NCBI RefSeq assembly: GCF_020783335.1
Contig: NZ_CP086068.1
Coordinates: 2,356,001-2,420,000 of the forward strand
Length of the DNA: 64,000 bases
Source: Mucilaginibacter daejeonensis
Lineage (GTDB): Bacteria; Bacteroidota; Bacteroidia; Sphingobacteriales; Sphingobacteriaceae
Reading direction: 5' to 3'
Numbering within the stretch: position 1 is the stretch's first letter; the number at the start of each line of letters is the position of its first letter. The translations under genes were made by a program, and so were the position numbers. Shown piece by piece: positions 36,222 through 44,327 of this stretch. The notes beneath the pieces were generated by a model that had not been told where the DNA came from, searched no databases, and worked only from the letters and a program-made list of their open reading frames with translations.

Positions 36222-36291
36222 CAAATATCCTTTGTGCGAACCGGCGGTGCCATGACGCCGGTCAGCCGAAAAAGTGATCGTGCGCACAATT
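36222..36291 (-). promoter_or_regulatory. Promoter with CRP-like dyad upstream of the small membrane-protein gene
   Basis: On the minus strand a GGATATTTG element lies at 36230-36222. Its first base is 50.5 bp from the centre (36280.5) of GTGC-N6-TCAC followed by TTTTT (36287-36269). Both the -7 sequence and the centre-to-box distance equal those before the kinase gene. The dyad here is imperfect (one half GTGC). Role inferred from this match. Confidence 0.45.
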
Positions 36292-36338
36292 ACGCATTGA
36301 CGGCAGCCGATGTCATTATGTAAAATGATTTAAAAACC

Positions 36339-36364
36339 AAAGAGCCCTTATGTAAGGGCTCTTT
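36339..36364. terminator. Intrinsic terminator downstream of the TonB-dependent receptor gene
   Basis: AAAGAGCCCTTA (36339-36350) pairs perfectly with TAAGGGCTCTTT (36353-36364) around a 2-nt centre. It lies 36 bp after the receptor stop on the minus strand. Confidence 0.75.
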
Positions 36365-36399
36365 GGTATAAGGCAGATATAAGGTCGATCGATCAAACG

Positions 36400-39018
36400 C
36401 TATAGCGCATAACGAAGTGTGATGCCGAACGTGCGCTGATCGCCCAGCACCGCAGCATACTGACCGGCGTTACCGCCTGCAGGCAACAGTTGCTCGAAAT
36501 AATTTTTATTGAGCAGGTTACGGCTCCATACATAGGCTGATACACCTTTGGCCACCCTGAAACCCGTGCGGGCATTGATCAATGTGTAACCATCAATATT
36601 CAAGTAAGCTGATGGTGAAGGGCTTGACGAGAATGACGAACGGAAGAAACCATCCACCGCAAAGAAGAATTTGGTGTCCTTACTGATGTATTTGGTAGCT
36701 GTAGTGAACTCACCGCCTAAAGAGCCAGCCCATTTGGATATGCCTGGAAGCAAGCTACCTGATATGTCCTTAAAAGCTACTTGCTGTCCGTTCACGGTCA
36801 AACCGGTCTCCTCGAGCGGAAGTGGCGCGTTAGTGAATTTGACGTACTTAGCATCTGTATAACTTGCGGCACCGTAAAAGCTGAAGTTACGGTTAGCGCG
36901 GTAGTTGCCATCGAACTCCAAACCCTTTACATTCACCTTGTCGGCGTTGGCAATGTAGCCACGGTTAACGCCCAGTTCGGGTGATTGTACGTTGGTCTGG
37001 TAATTCTTGATATCCGAATTGTGGAAGTTCAGGTTCAGGATCAGGTTGTCTAAAGGCGTGGTCTTGATGCCTACTTCATAATGCTTGGTCTTCTCGGGCT
37101 TGATCACGGCTAAGCTCAGGTCGGGTGTGGTGCCACCCACCACACTTGGCAAACCGGCCACGTTAACCCCTACCGGCTTAAAGCTGGTAGAATAAGTGGC
37201 AAAGGCGTTGATCCGTTTACCTGGGCGATAAGCAGCGGTAAGTGAATAAGTAAAGTTCTTTTCATCTGCATCGGCCACATACTGCTGGCTGCTGTAAACA
37301 CCGTTCTTGATCTTTTGCAGCTCATTTTTCACTGCGGTGCTGTAGCTGGTAGAAGCGATGTCTAAACCGCCACGAGCCACGCGGTTATAATACACATCCT
37401 TGTTGTCATAATTGTAACGTACCCCTGGCAGGATGTGGAAGCTTTTGTACACCTCCAGATCGGCACTTGCAAATGCTGCTGCGCTTTGCGACTTAATGGA
37501 TGCATCAGTATAAATACCGTATCCCTCTAACAAGCCAGGGGTTGCCCACAGCTGATCGTTGGTGACACCGGGAGTGTTGGCGTTATTACCTGTTGAGCTT
37601 TTAGCGAACCTTGCCTGAGCCGAACCAGACTCTTCAGTACCGTTGATCTTCACATCCTGATCAATGTAGAACAAACCTACCACACCGCTCAACTTTTCAG
37701 ACAACTGACCGGCATACCGTACCTCCTGCGACCAGTTCCGGTGCTTGGCCGGATTTTGCGATTTAGATAGAACGGCCAAACCGGTAAAGTCACGATCATT
37801 AGATGGGTCCCAATTCCAATATCGCCATGCGGTGGTACTGGTGAGCGTTCCTGGACCTATCTTAAAGTCGCCATTTAATGATACTCCACCCAATTGGTTG
37901 CCCGAACGCCATGGCGTATCATGGTCTATCACCCGGTCAAAGGCGTTCAAACTCGGCAATTGATAATTAAGGTCAGCAATAATGTTGTTGAACTGACGAT
38001 AAGCGGCGCGCTTTGTCGTTACCACGCCAGCCACTACTTGCGCATAACCATCTGGTTTTTGATCGGTGATATCGCCCGCCAGCGTGATCGCTACGTCATC
38101 ATTCGGTTTAAAAAGTAATTGGGCACGACCACCGAGATTATTGATATCGTTAGTAGCGCGGCCGGTACGGATGTTTTGCACTAAACCATCGCGCTGCGTA
38201 CCAGAGAACGATAAACGCCCCGCGAACTTTTTACTTAACGGACCTGATACCGAAGCCTTGGCTTGTATATAGCCGTAGTTACCAAAACTGGTCTCGAAGG
38301 TAGCCTCCGGAGTAAAGCTTGCTTTGCGGGTAGTAATGTTGATGGCGCCGGCACTGGTATTTTTACCGAACAGCGTTCCCTGCGGACCGCGCAGCACTTC
38401 TATACGTTCGATGTCTAAAAAGTCGAGCGTGGCCGCAGCAGGACGGGCATAATAAACGCCATCCACATAAAAACCTACGCCAGGATCTAATCCATCATTG
38501 GTAAGTCCGAATGGTGAGCCGATACCCCTGATGTTGATCCCTGTATTACGAGGATTAGACGAATACAATTGTACCGATGGAATAAGCTCTTTTACACGGT
38601 TCACGTTGAACGCGCCCGACTGATCGATCTGTGCGCCGCCCACCACAGAGATAGGGATAGGCACTTCCTGGTTCACCTCCACCCTTCTGCGCGAGGTCAC
38701 CACGATCTGGTCGAGCAAAGCATTCTCTACCAATACCAGATCAATTGGCTGCTCCTGTATCTTCAATATCTGGAAGTCCTGAGGTTTAAAACCAATGGAA
38801 CTGGCTTGTAAAAAGAAAGGCGGCTCCTGTTTGGTCTGGATCTTAAAGACACCGTTATCGTCGGCGCTGGTAAATGTTTTGGTGCCGCGCACGCCCACTG
38901 TTGCGCGAGGTATAGGACTACCGTCGATACGTTTAACGATGCCCGTTATAGTTACCTGAGCGAAAGATGCGCTTGCCGTGACCAAAAGTACAAATAGTAT
39001 GAGTAATGCTTTTTTCAT
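36400..39018 (-). CDS. TonB-dependent receptor
   Basis: An 872-residue outer-membrane receptor with a signal peptide (cut near SASFAQ, residue 20). It has a carboxypeptidase-regulatory-like N-terminal domain (residues 22-110), a plug domain (about 120-230, with IRGIG, YVDGVYY and the RGPQGTLFGKNTSAGAINI block) and a C-terminal 22-strand barrel ending in aromatic TLRYAL. It is not of the SusC/RagA type and has no SusD partner; the plug is of the siderophore/small-ligand type. Its roughly 240-nt leader holds a short ORF ending in three Cys codons, which hints at a sulfur-linked ligand. Ligand not determined. Confidence 0.9.
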   Translation of the reverse strand: MKKALLILFVLLVTASASFAQVTITGIVKRIDGSPIPRATVGVRGTKTFTSADDNGVFKIQTKQEPPFFLQASSIGFKPQDFQILKIQEQPIDLVLVENALLDQIVVTSRRRVEVNQEVPIPISVVGGAQIDQSGAFNVNRVKELIPSVQLYSSNPRNTGINIRGIGSPFGLTNDGLDPGVGFYVDGVYYARPAAATLDFLDIERIEVLRGPQGTLFGKNTSAGAINITTRKASFTPEATFETSFGNYGYIQAKASVSGPLSKKFAGRLSFSGTQRDGLVQNIRTGRATNDINNLGGRAQLLFKPNDDVAITLAGDITDQKPDGYAQVVAGVVTTKRAAYRQFNNIIADLNYQLPSLNAFDRVIDHDTPWRSGNQLGGVSLNGDFKIGPGTLTSTTAWRYWNWDPSNDRDFTGLAVLSKSQNPAKHRNWSQEVRYAGQLSEKLSGVVGLFYIDQDVKINGTEESGSAQARFAKSSTGNNANTPGVTNDQLWATPGLLEGYGIYTDASIKSQSAAAFASADLEVYKSFHILPGVRYNYDNKDVYYNRVARGGLDIASTSYSTAVKNELQKIKNGVYSSQQYVADADEKNFTYSLTAAYRPGKRINAFATYSTSFKPVGVNVAGLPSVVGGTTPDLSLAVIKPEKTKHYEVGIKTTPLDNLILNLNFHNSDIKNYQTNVQSPELGVNRGYIANADKVNVKGLEFDGNYRANRNFSFYGAASYTDAKYVKFTNAPLPLEETGLTVNGQQVAFKDISGSLLPGISKWAGSLGGEFTTATKYISKDTKFFFAVDGFFRSSFSSSPSPSAYLNIDGYTLINARTGFRVAKGVSAYVWSRNLLNKNYFEQLLPAGGNAGQYAAVLGDQRTFGITLRYAL

Positions 39019-39068
39019 GAGTTATGAATATTGTTTAGTAGAATGATCGGATGTTTAGTGTATATGTA

Positions 39069-39167
39069 GCTGATCGACAGACACGATTCTCCCTTGCCAT
39101 TATTTAAGGCGATCAGATAAAATGAAAGATCTAGTATATGTGCCAGATATGACCCGACAGGATCAGC
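39069..39167 (-). promoter_or_regulatory. Mutually exclusive stems in the receptor leader (candidate attenuator)
   Basis: Three short segments of the minus-strand leader: A, GCTGATC (39167-39161), spans the last Cys codon and stop of the leader ORF; B, CTGATCG (39116-39110); C, CGATCAGC (39076-39069). A can pair with C over 7 bp, and B with C over 7 bp, but not both at once. A ribosome held on the Cys codons would cover A and favour B:C. There is no T-run terminator, so the effect may be on translation, RNA stability or Rho action. Inference. Confidence 0.4.
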
Positions 39168-39240
39168 AACAACAACTCATAACGAGTGGTCGCGAGGTCG
39201 ATAGAAAGGATACGGTCAAGATCAAGGGCTGAAAATTCAT
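39163..39240 (-). CDS. Leader ORF ending in Cys-Cys-Cys-stop
   Basis: A 25-codon ORF (ATG 39240-39238, TGA 39165-39163) that ends MSCCC. It lies 144 nt before the TonB-dependent receptor start and 20-25 nt after the predicted transcription start of a consensus promoter. Three adjacent Cys codons directly before a stop are the hallmark of cysteine-responsive upstream ORFs described in other bacteria (for example mycobacterial poly-cysteine uORFs). The rest of the peptide has no motif. Too short for coding statistics, so confidence rests on position and composition. Confidence 0.6.
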   Translation of the reverse strand: MNFQPLILTVSFLSTSRPLVMSCCC

Positions 39241-39265
39241 TTGTGTATGCTGCTGCTTTATAGCG

Positions 39266-39297
39266 CAAATATATATTTCCATACTTAATCTACCAAA
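39266..39297 (-). promoter_or_regulatory. Consensus Bacteroidota promoter of the receptor leader
   Basis: On the minus strand TTTG (39297-39294), 20 nt spacer, TATATTTG (39273-39266): a full match to TTTG-N19-21-TAnnTTTG. Transcription would begin near 39260, giving a leader of about 240 nt before the receptor gene. Confidence 0.75.
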
Positions 39298-39439
39298 TCT
39301 ATAGATTAAATAGTTATGGCTTTTGAAACAGATCTCTATCGCACCTCTTCTGCATCCTTATGATGGATATGACGAAGAGCAGACCACGTTCTCAAACAAA
39401 ATCAATAATTTGCATTTATTACGATATATATTGAATATC

Positions 39440-39928
39440 ATGAGTACAGAAAAAGCCATATTAGCCGGCGGATGTTTTTGGGGAGTTGAAGAACTGATCA
39501 GGCACTTACCCGGCGTCACTTCAACGGTGGTTGGTTATACGGGAGGCGATGTGCCGAACGCAACCTACCGCAACCACGGAACCCATGCTGAAGGCATTGC
39601 CATCACCTTTGACCCTGACCAGTTGAGCTACCGTAAACTGCTGGAATACTTTTTCCAGATACATGACCCTACCACCCGTAACCGCCAGGGGAATGACATA
39701 GGTACCTCCTACCGTTCTGCCATCTTTTACCTGACCGACGAACAACGCGATACAGCCAACGCTCTCATCCAGGAACTGGAAGCCTCAGGCAAATGGCCTG
39801 GCAAATTCGTGACCGAAGTTGCACCCGCAGGCGATTTTTGGAACGCCGAAGAAGAACACCAAGACTACCTGCAAAAACACCCCTACGGCTACACCTGCCA
39901 TTACGAACGCCCCGAGTGGACGTTATAA
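39440..39928 (+). CDS. msrA: Peptide-methionine (S)-S-oxide reductase
   Basis: A 162-residue MsrA that repairs oxidised methionine in proteins. The catalytic cysteine is in GCFWGVEE (residues 11-18), followed by VGYTGG, the HAEGIAI block and [16 protein letters not shown]. There is no fused MsrB. The frame is open from 39323, but ATG 39440 fits the family N-terminus and a TAATTTG -7 element lies at about 39408-39414. It diverges from the TonB-dependent receptor and its Cys-rich leader ORF. Confidence 0.93.
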   Translation: MSTEKAILAGGCFWGVEELIRHLPGVTSTVVGYTGGDVPNATYRNHGTHAEGIAITFDPDQLSYRKLLEYFFQIHDPTTRNRQGNDIGTSYRSAIFYLTDEQRDTANALIQELEASGKWPGKFVTEVAPAGDFWNAEEEHQDYLQKHPYGYTCHYERPEWTL

Positions 39929-39941
39929 GAGTTACCGAAAT

Positions 39942-39976
39942 AAAAAAAGCGCTTGAGTGATCAGGCGCTTTTTTTT
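39942..39976. terminator. Intrinsic terminator of msrA
   Basis: An A7 run, GCGC stem and a TGA/TCA-containing hairpin closing with GCGC and T8 (39942-39976). Pairing of AAAAAAAGCGC with GCGCTTTTTTT is perfect, with an inner TGAGTGATCA loop. Confidence 0.8.
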
Positions 39977-39977
39977 G

Positions 39978-39992
39978 TGGAGCCGGAGGGAA
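39978..39992. other. tRNA/tmRNA 3'-end-like 15-mer (candidate att site)
   Basis: TGGAGCCGGAGGGAA on the plus strand; its complement TTCCCTCCGGCTCCA has the shape of a T-stem 3' half plus acceptor stem as at the 3' end of a tRNA or tmRNA gene. No tRNA body is attached on either side. It lies exactly where the msrA neighbourhood ends and decayed mobile-element sequence begins. Integrases of Bacteroidota islands often target such ends and leave a copy behind. The downstream 39993-40276 shows no gene. Confidence 0.4.
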
Positions 39993-40276
39993 CGCTAAAA
40001 ATTGCATTACAAGCTCTCTTTTGGTATTATTTTGTCGGTTAACAGCCCTGCTCACCGGGCGCTCACCAAAAGGCCACTAATTGACCCTTATATTATGCTA
40101 CTTAGTGTATTGAGATAAAGTTATAATTTTTTTGTGATCTATTCAAATTAAGTGATAATTAATCTGCAAGATCGCGATGAATGCTACAAGCTAATTTTCA
40201 CCTAAATCGAAATAATTGTATAGGAGGCTTGGTAAATGTAAAGATTGAATTCTTCATTGGTATGCTCAAGGCTTCA

Positions 40277-40411
40277 CCAGCCAGGCGCGGCTTAGGGCTG
40301 ACAATTATAAAGAGTAAGATCAAGTTGCTGAACGGAACGGTCAATATCACGTCGAGCACCAACCGCGGGACCTCTGTTGAAGTAAAGATCCCGTACCGTG
40401 CATGGGCTTGA
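40277..40411 (+). pseudogene. Histidine-kinase C-terminal fragment
   Basis: About 45 codons matching only the last part of an HATPase domain: RRGLGLTIIKSKIKLLNGTV (G2 box), then SSTNRGTSVEVKIPY. Pattern and length fit the NarX/LytS-like HPK family tail. The rest of the kinase is absent, so this is a remnant at the edge of the island. Reading frame intact to TGA 40409-40411. The following 270 bp hold nothing I recognise. Confidence 0.6.
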
Positions 40412-40680
40412 GCTGATCATATATAAATTGATACAACGGTAGTGAGATGGGCAGTGCTGTAATACAGTTTCAAATCATATAATCGTTTAATATATCATCT
40501 TCTGCTTAGAGAAGCTGGGCTACATTTGATGTTTTTTTAATTTGGATCAGTTAGCATAGATCTAAGAGCAGTGTTTGAATTTCATGTCTATGTTTCATAG
40601 TAGATCAGGTTTGAAATTCCGTGTCTGTTTGCGATAAAACTTCTACAAGTTGTAAAGTGTTGATAGGAAAACATTTGTCT

Positions 40681-41442
40681 ATGCCGACCGAAAGCATCTA
40701 CTTCAAATTCCGCGACCGGCTGAACTTTTCGCCCCACGAGTTCGAGGTCGGCAGGCCAATCTTTCAGAACCGGGAACTGGAGGACAACTTTTTCTTTTTG
40801 AAGATCTACCAGCTAGAGGAAAAGAAGTTCGCTGGTTTATACAACTTCCACTTGGCCTACTTTTCCGAAAAGCATCCTAACAAGGAGCAGGAGTTCTTTG
40901 ACCATGTACTATATGCGATCAACACGCGTATCGATCACTTTAGGCGGCAAGAACCTATCCGCCCGGCCTACGCCCGGAACATGGCCAGCGCAAAAAAACT
41001 TGAGAGGTTCAAGGTGTTCCTCAAGACCATTGACCGTTGGCATAAATTGGAACCCATCGAGTCGGTGATCGCGGAGAAAGACCGTGAGATCGACCGGCTA
41101 ACCGGTTTGTTAGCCAAGTCAGAAGCTGACCTGAAAGAAGCACGCATGTACGATGCAGCCGAAAAGATCAACATCACCAAAGGTGGCCTGGCTGCTTTCA
41201 TGGACCTGATCAAGAAGATACAGGTATTGACCTTTGATGAGAATGGCAAACTCGTCAATGCACAAACACAATCCCCCTGGTATAAGATGATCGCCAAGTA
41301 CTTCAAGCATGGCGACAAGGATATCTCCATCGATACCGCCCGCAACTACTTTCCGGCTACCAAAGGCGACAAACCTCCCAAGTTCATCGAGATCACTGAG
41401 AAGGACAAACGGTATACTATCATTGCTAAGGGTAAGCAGTAG
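40681..41442 (+). CDS. Hypothetical island protein with coiled coil
   Basis: A 253-residue soluble protein. The N-terminal 120 residues are alpha/beta and charged, a coiled coil follows (about 135-160, VIAEKDREIDRLTGLLAKSE), and the C-terminal 100 residues are compact and Lys-rich. I recall similar proteins beside excisionase-like HTH genes in Bacteroidota mobile islands, but I cannot name a family. ATG 40681 is preferred to the GTG at 40621. Confidence 0.6.
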   Translation: MPTESIYFKFRDRLNFSPHEFEVGRPIFQNRELEDNFFFLKIYQLEEKKFAGLYNFHLAYFSEKHPNKEQEFFDHVLYAINTRIDHFRRQEPIRPAYARNMASAKKLERFKVFLKTIDRWHKLEPIESVIAEKDREIDRLTGLLAKSEADLKEARMYDAAEKINITKGGLAAFMDLIKKIQVLTFDENGKLVNAQTQSPWYKMIAKYFKHGDKDISIDTARNYFPATKGDKPPKFIEITEKDKRYTIIAKGKQ

Positions 41443-41694
41443 GCATTTATCCCTCCATTTCTGACCAAATGCCTTCATTGGTCATACAAAAAGCACTTTC
41501 CGTATTGACATTTGGACCATTGCGTTCATGCGGCTGCATGCATATCCCCGATAAATAGGTATGCTGAAAAAGGAGGTAACAGAAGCTTGGAAGTTGAGCA
41601 TTTATGATGACGCTTTATGCCTATGAGGCTAAAGCGATGAATGCGGGTACGGCTACCCGCAGTGGTAAAGAGAATAAAGAATGGAAGGATCGTG

Positions 41695-41964
41695 ATGGCA
41701 GCGATAGAACTGATCACCAGGGAAGACCTGAACGAATTTAAGAGTGAGCTTTTAACAGAGATCAAAAAGCTCGTACAACTGGACCGGCAAGGCCAGTCGA
41801 AGAAATGGTTAAAGAGCAACGAAGTGCGCAGGCTCCTCAAGATATCACCGGGTACTTTACAGAACCTGCGCATCAACGGGACATTAAGCTTTACCCGTGT
41901 CGGTAGTATCATGTATTACAAGCTGGAGGATATCAACAAGCTATTGGAAGGAGGTCTGTCATGA
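41695..41964 (+). CDS. Helix-turn-helix (excisionase/MerR-like) DNA-binding protein
   Basis: A 90-residue protein. After an N-terminal helix of about 40 residues, it carries the HTH_17-type pattern KKWLKSNEVRRLLKISPGTL and RVGSIMYYKLEDINKLL. In Bacteroidota integrative elements such proteins act as excision or mobilization regulators. It overlaps the next gene by ATGA (41961-41964). ATG 41695 is preferred to the upstream Met at 41641. Confidence 0.8.
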   Translation: MAAIELITREDLNEFKSELLTEIKKLVQLDRQGQSKKWLKSNEVRRLLKISPGTLQNLRINGTLSFTRVGSIMYYKLEDINKLLEGGLS

Positions 41965-42305
41965 GTTTATTCAAGACAGCGATCAGACCTAACGGTATAT
42001 CGCCCGATACGGCAGAAAATGAATTGGCCTCATACGGCCAATTACTCAGACGGATGAGCAGTGATGAACGGCTGAACGCGACGCATGTGGGACTGTTCAC
42101 CGGGCTTTTTGTCCACTGGCAGCGCAGCGGTTTTGTAAGCCCGTTCGCGGTGACCCGCAGAACGGTCATGGCCCATAGCAGGATAGCTTCCATTGTCACT
42201 TATCATAAGTGCATCAAGGAACTGGATGAGTATGGTTACATCCGTTACCAGCCAAGCTACCATCCCAAGAATGGAAGCCTGATCTACTGGATATTTGGCC
42301 ACTGA
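41961..42305 (+). CDS. Winged-helix-like island protein
   Basis: A 114-residue protein translated from an ATGA overlap with the HTH gene. The C-terminal half (FAVTRRTVMAHSRIASIVTY, then IKELDEYGYIRYQPSYHP) has the look of a winged helix used by replication or mobilization regulators of Bacteroidota elements. No firm family. The two small genes are probably one translational unit. Confidence 0.65.
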   Translation: MSLFKTAIRPNGISPDTAENELASYGQLLRRMSSDERLNATHVGLFTGLFVHWQRSGFVSPFAVTRRTVMAHSRIASIVTYHKCIKELDEYGYIRYQPSYHPKNGSLIYWIFGH

Positions 42306-42395
42306 AGTGGCCGTGTTCATGGCCGTTGGCATAGCTACCAATCAGATGGGCTATGCTTATCGTCAGGACACTGGCCTGTCCTGTTTTCAAAAGAA

Positions 42396-42442
42396 GCAAG
42401 TTTGTCCCCTTTGCCCTGAAAGGGCTTAGGGGACAAACTTGC
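42396..42442. repeat. 47-nt near-perfect palindrome upstream of mobC remnant (oriT or terminator candidate)
   Basis: GCAAGTTTGTCCCCT (42396-42410) pairs perfectly with AGGGGACAAACTTGC (42428-42442). Inside, GCCCT (42413-42417) pairs with AGGGC (42421-42425) across GAA, separated by symmetric TT/TT, so the whole forms a 20-bp-stem hairpin. A CTTTTTCT tract follows. Its place about 100 bp before a mobC remnant is where the transfer origin of mobilizable elements is often found; an intrinsic terminator is the alternative. Confidence 0.6.
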
Positions 42443-42539
42443 CTTTTTCTCCGGTTGGTCGCAAAAGGTGGATCTCGGAAATGACAGAAGAGGCATGCAG
42501 ATGATCGCTGAAGAAAATAGTGTCGAAAAGTAGGTCCAG

Positions 42540-42848
42540 TTGGAACAGACAGTAGTTAAGAGAGGAACTGAACACCGAAGCGCTAGCCCTAAACATCCGG
42601 GAGGTGCGCCGAAGAAGAAGAAGATCAAAAAAGACCAAGTTGTCCGGTTAAGGTTGAGTGCCACAGAGCATTTTATGGCACAGACGAAAGCAAGATCAGA
42701 CGGGATAAAGATCAGTGACCTGGTTCGGTCAGCACTCAAAGGTGCGAAGGTTGGTCCACGGTGGTGACCGAAAGACCAGCAGACCTTGAACGTACTTAGA
42801 GGGATGGCCAATAAACTGAACCAAAGACCAGGGCAGCCAATCACCTAG
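42540..42848 (+). pseudogene. mobC-like mobilization gene, nonsense-mutated
   Basis: The first 75 codons encode a basic linker and a ribbon-helix-helix-like segment (VVRLRLSATEHF...ISDLVRSALKG), as in relaxosome proteins MobC of Bacteroidota. An in-frame TGA (42765-42767) interrupts it; reading on in the same frame gives PKDQQTLNVLRGMANKLNQ, the typical MobC C-terminal block, before a TAG at 42846-42848. Hence one nonsense mutation plus a shortened tail. Product if made would be non-functional. Confidence 0.65.
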
Positions 42849-42877
42849 AAGTATGGGCTCTATATCGCAACCGGTAA

Positions 42878-43048
42878 GGAACAAGTGAAAAGGCAGGAGT
42901 TACCGGGGCAGATAAAATTTGGTACGAGATAGATGATGCGATCAAAACAGCGATGCGGAATATGGAAAGCATGAATGAACTGAAAGATAAGCGTCTGCAT
43001 AACGGCATAGAGGTCATCTACAAGTACCGCAGCGGAACGAATGAGGTC
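42878..43048 (+). pseudogene. Relaxase C-terminal remnant
   Basis: About 57 codons in one frame, preceded by a TAA: IWYEIDDAIKTAM, then LKDKRLHNGIEVIYKYRSGT and NEV. This resembles the C-terminal end of MobA/VirD2-type relaxases of Bacteroidota elements. All catalytic parts are missing, so only a fossil remains after mobC. The following 43049-43221 has an open frame but no recognisable content. Confidence 0.5.
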
Positions 43049-43221
43049 TATCCTACCGTTGTGCCCTTACGTTCCATAGAGATTCCGACGTCAGGTCCAC
43101 TAGTCATCAATGTGACTTGTCCATTTACACCGTCACCAACGCCAATGACGTTCCCAAAAGTTGAATTTATTGCAACCATGTCTGGTATTACGTGGCTTGC
43201 AGGTTCACTATTCCACAATGT

Positions 43222-43672
43222 TCAGAGCGCGGTTTTATCCAATTTGGCGATTTGAGTCATAAAATCCATTCCACCACGAATCCAAGGTGAGGCCTCTGGT
43301 AAGCCCGAAACTTCTCGAACCACCACATCTGCTGAGGCGATGTTGACCATCCATTTTGGCAGTAAATAAATAAGACCTATCGCCTTATTGATATATCTGC
43401 CCATCTTTAGGTTTGATGGTGTCCCATTATGTGCTTTAAGCCCCTTCCCATCAACCCCTCCAGTCGGATCGACCCTATTAACAGAATCATTCCCCATCCC
43501 AACGTAAGGAGAAGAATATTGCCCTGCAGGATCACTGATTAACCATCTGCCAATGCCTCCATTGTGCATGCGCAGTTCAAAGTTGTTACAGCATGTAATC
43601 GGATTCTTCTCGGCGTATGCTTCCTGATATTCTTAACGGTAGCCTACACCGCCGTTATGACCTATACTACAA
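43222..43672 (-). pseudogene. Rhs C-terminal fragment (degenerate, unknown tip)
   Basis: On the minus strand a short Rhs-core end (NGGVGYR-stop-EYQEAYAEKN, then GRWLISDPAGQYSSPYVGMG) parallels that of the Rhs copy at 44822-45493. A TAA replaces the Tyr codon in the RYEYQ motif. The core is followed by about 80 residues of unrelated C-terminal tip with no motif I recognise. It is truncated at the 5' end and is an orphan module of the Rhs array. Confidence 0.65.
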
Positions 43673-43860
43673 TAACGGTAATAATGTTATAGTCAGTGTA
43701 GAAATATCTCGGGTATGCGCAAAACTATTTTTTGAGAATTAATCTAATTTGTTGAGAAACAGGATACTTTGAGAACGGGAAATTAAAAAACTATGTGATT
43801 ATATTAGTAAAGCAATAAGATTCCCAATTTATTAATAAAGACAAATCAGATTCTTAAATA

Positions 43861-44308
43861 TTATTTTGGTTCACCATTAGCGATAACCTGCCCTTCCCGT
43901 AAATCAACGTTGATGTAGTCGACGTTTTTTTTATATTGTCCTCCATCACAATAAAGAGAAAAAAAGTGCTCATTGTCAGCAGCTGAATAATATTTAATTT
44001 TTTTATATTTAGAATATACTTGCGTTTCAAGCCCCCCGTTATTTAAAACTACCAAATAACTGGAAGGGTCATTAAAAATAAAGGTCAAGGTGTTTAGATT
44101 AGATGTTAGTATATAATCCGATTTTGGTGAATATATTTTTTCATACTTTGTTGGAATTATATAGCATTTGCCACCTATCCTCCTCCAAACAGTTAAGCAT
44201 TTACTCCCATCGTTATTATAATAATACTCTCTATTGCTATCAAGATAAAAATAAAAAGATATAACACACAACGTGATTATGGTCAATATTTTTAAAAAAG
44301 AATTTCAT
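43861..44308 (-). pseudogene. Candidate immunity gene for the 44328-45858 Rhs tip, N-terminal frameshift
   Basis: The main frame gives 141 residues starting only at TTG 44286, with a membrane segment (ITLCVISFYFYL) and a soluble domain. An ATG at 44308 one frame away would give a proper signal-anchor start (MKFFLKILTIITLCVISF) if one T is removed from the T6 run at 44294-44299. Small, AT-rich genes directly downstream of an Rhs toxin tip are usually immunity genes. Function inferred from position. Confidence 0.5.
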
Positions 44309-44327
44309 TATAGTAAATTTAGAAATC

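Noticed and set aside
43049..43255. Continuation of the relaxase remnant frame to 43255
   Set aside because: After NEV the residues show no relaxase similarity and the end runs antisense into the Rhs fragment.
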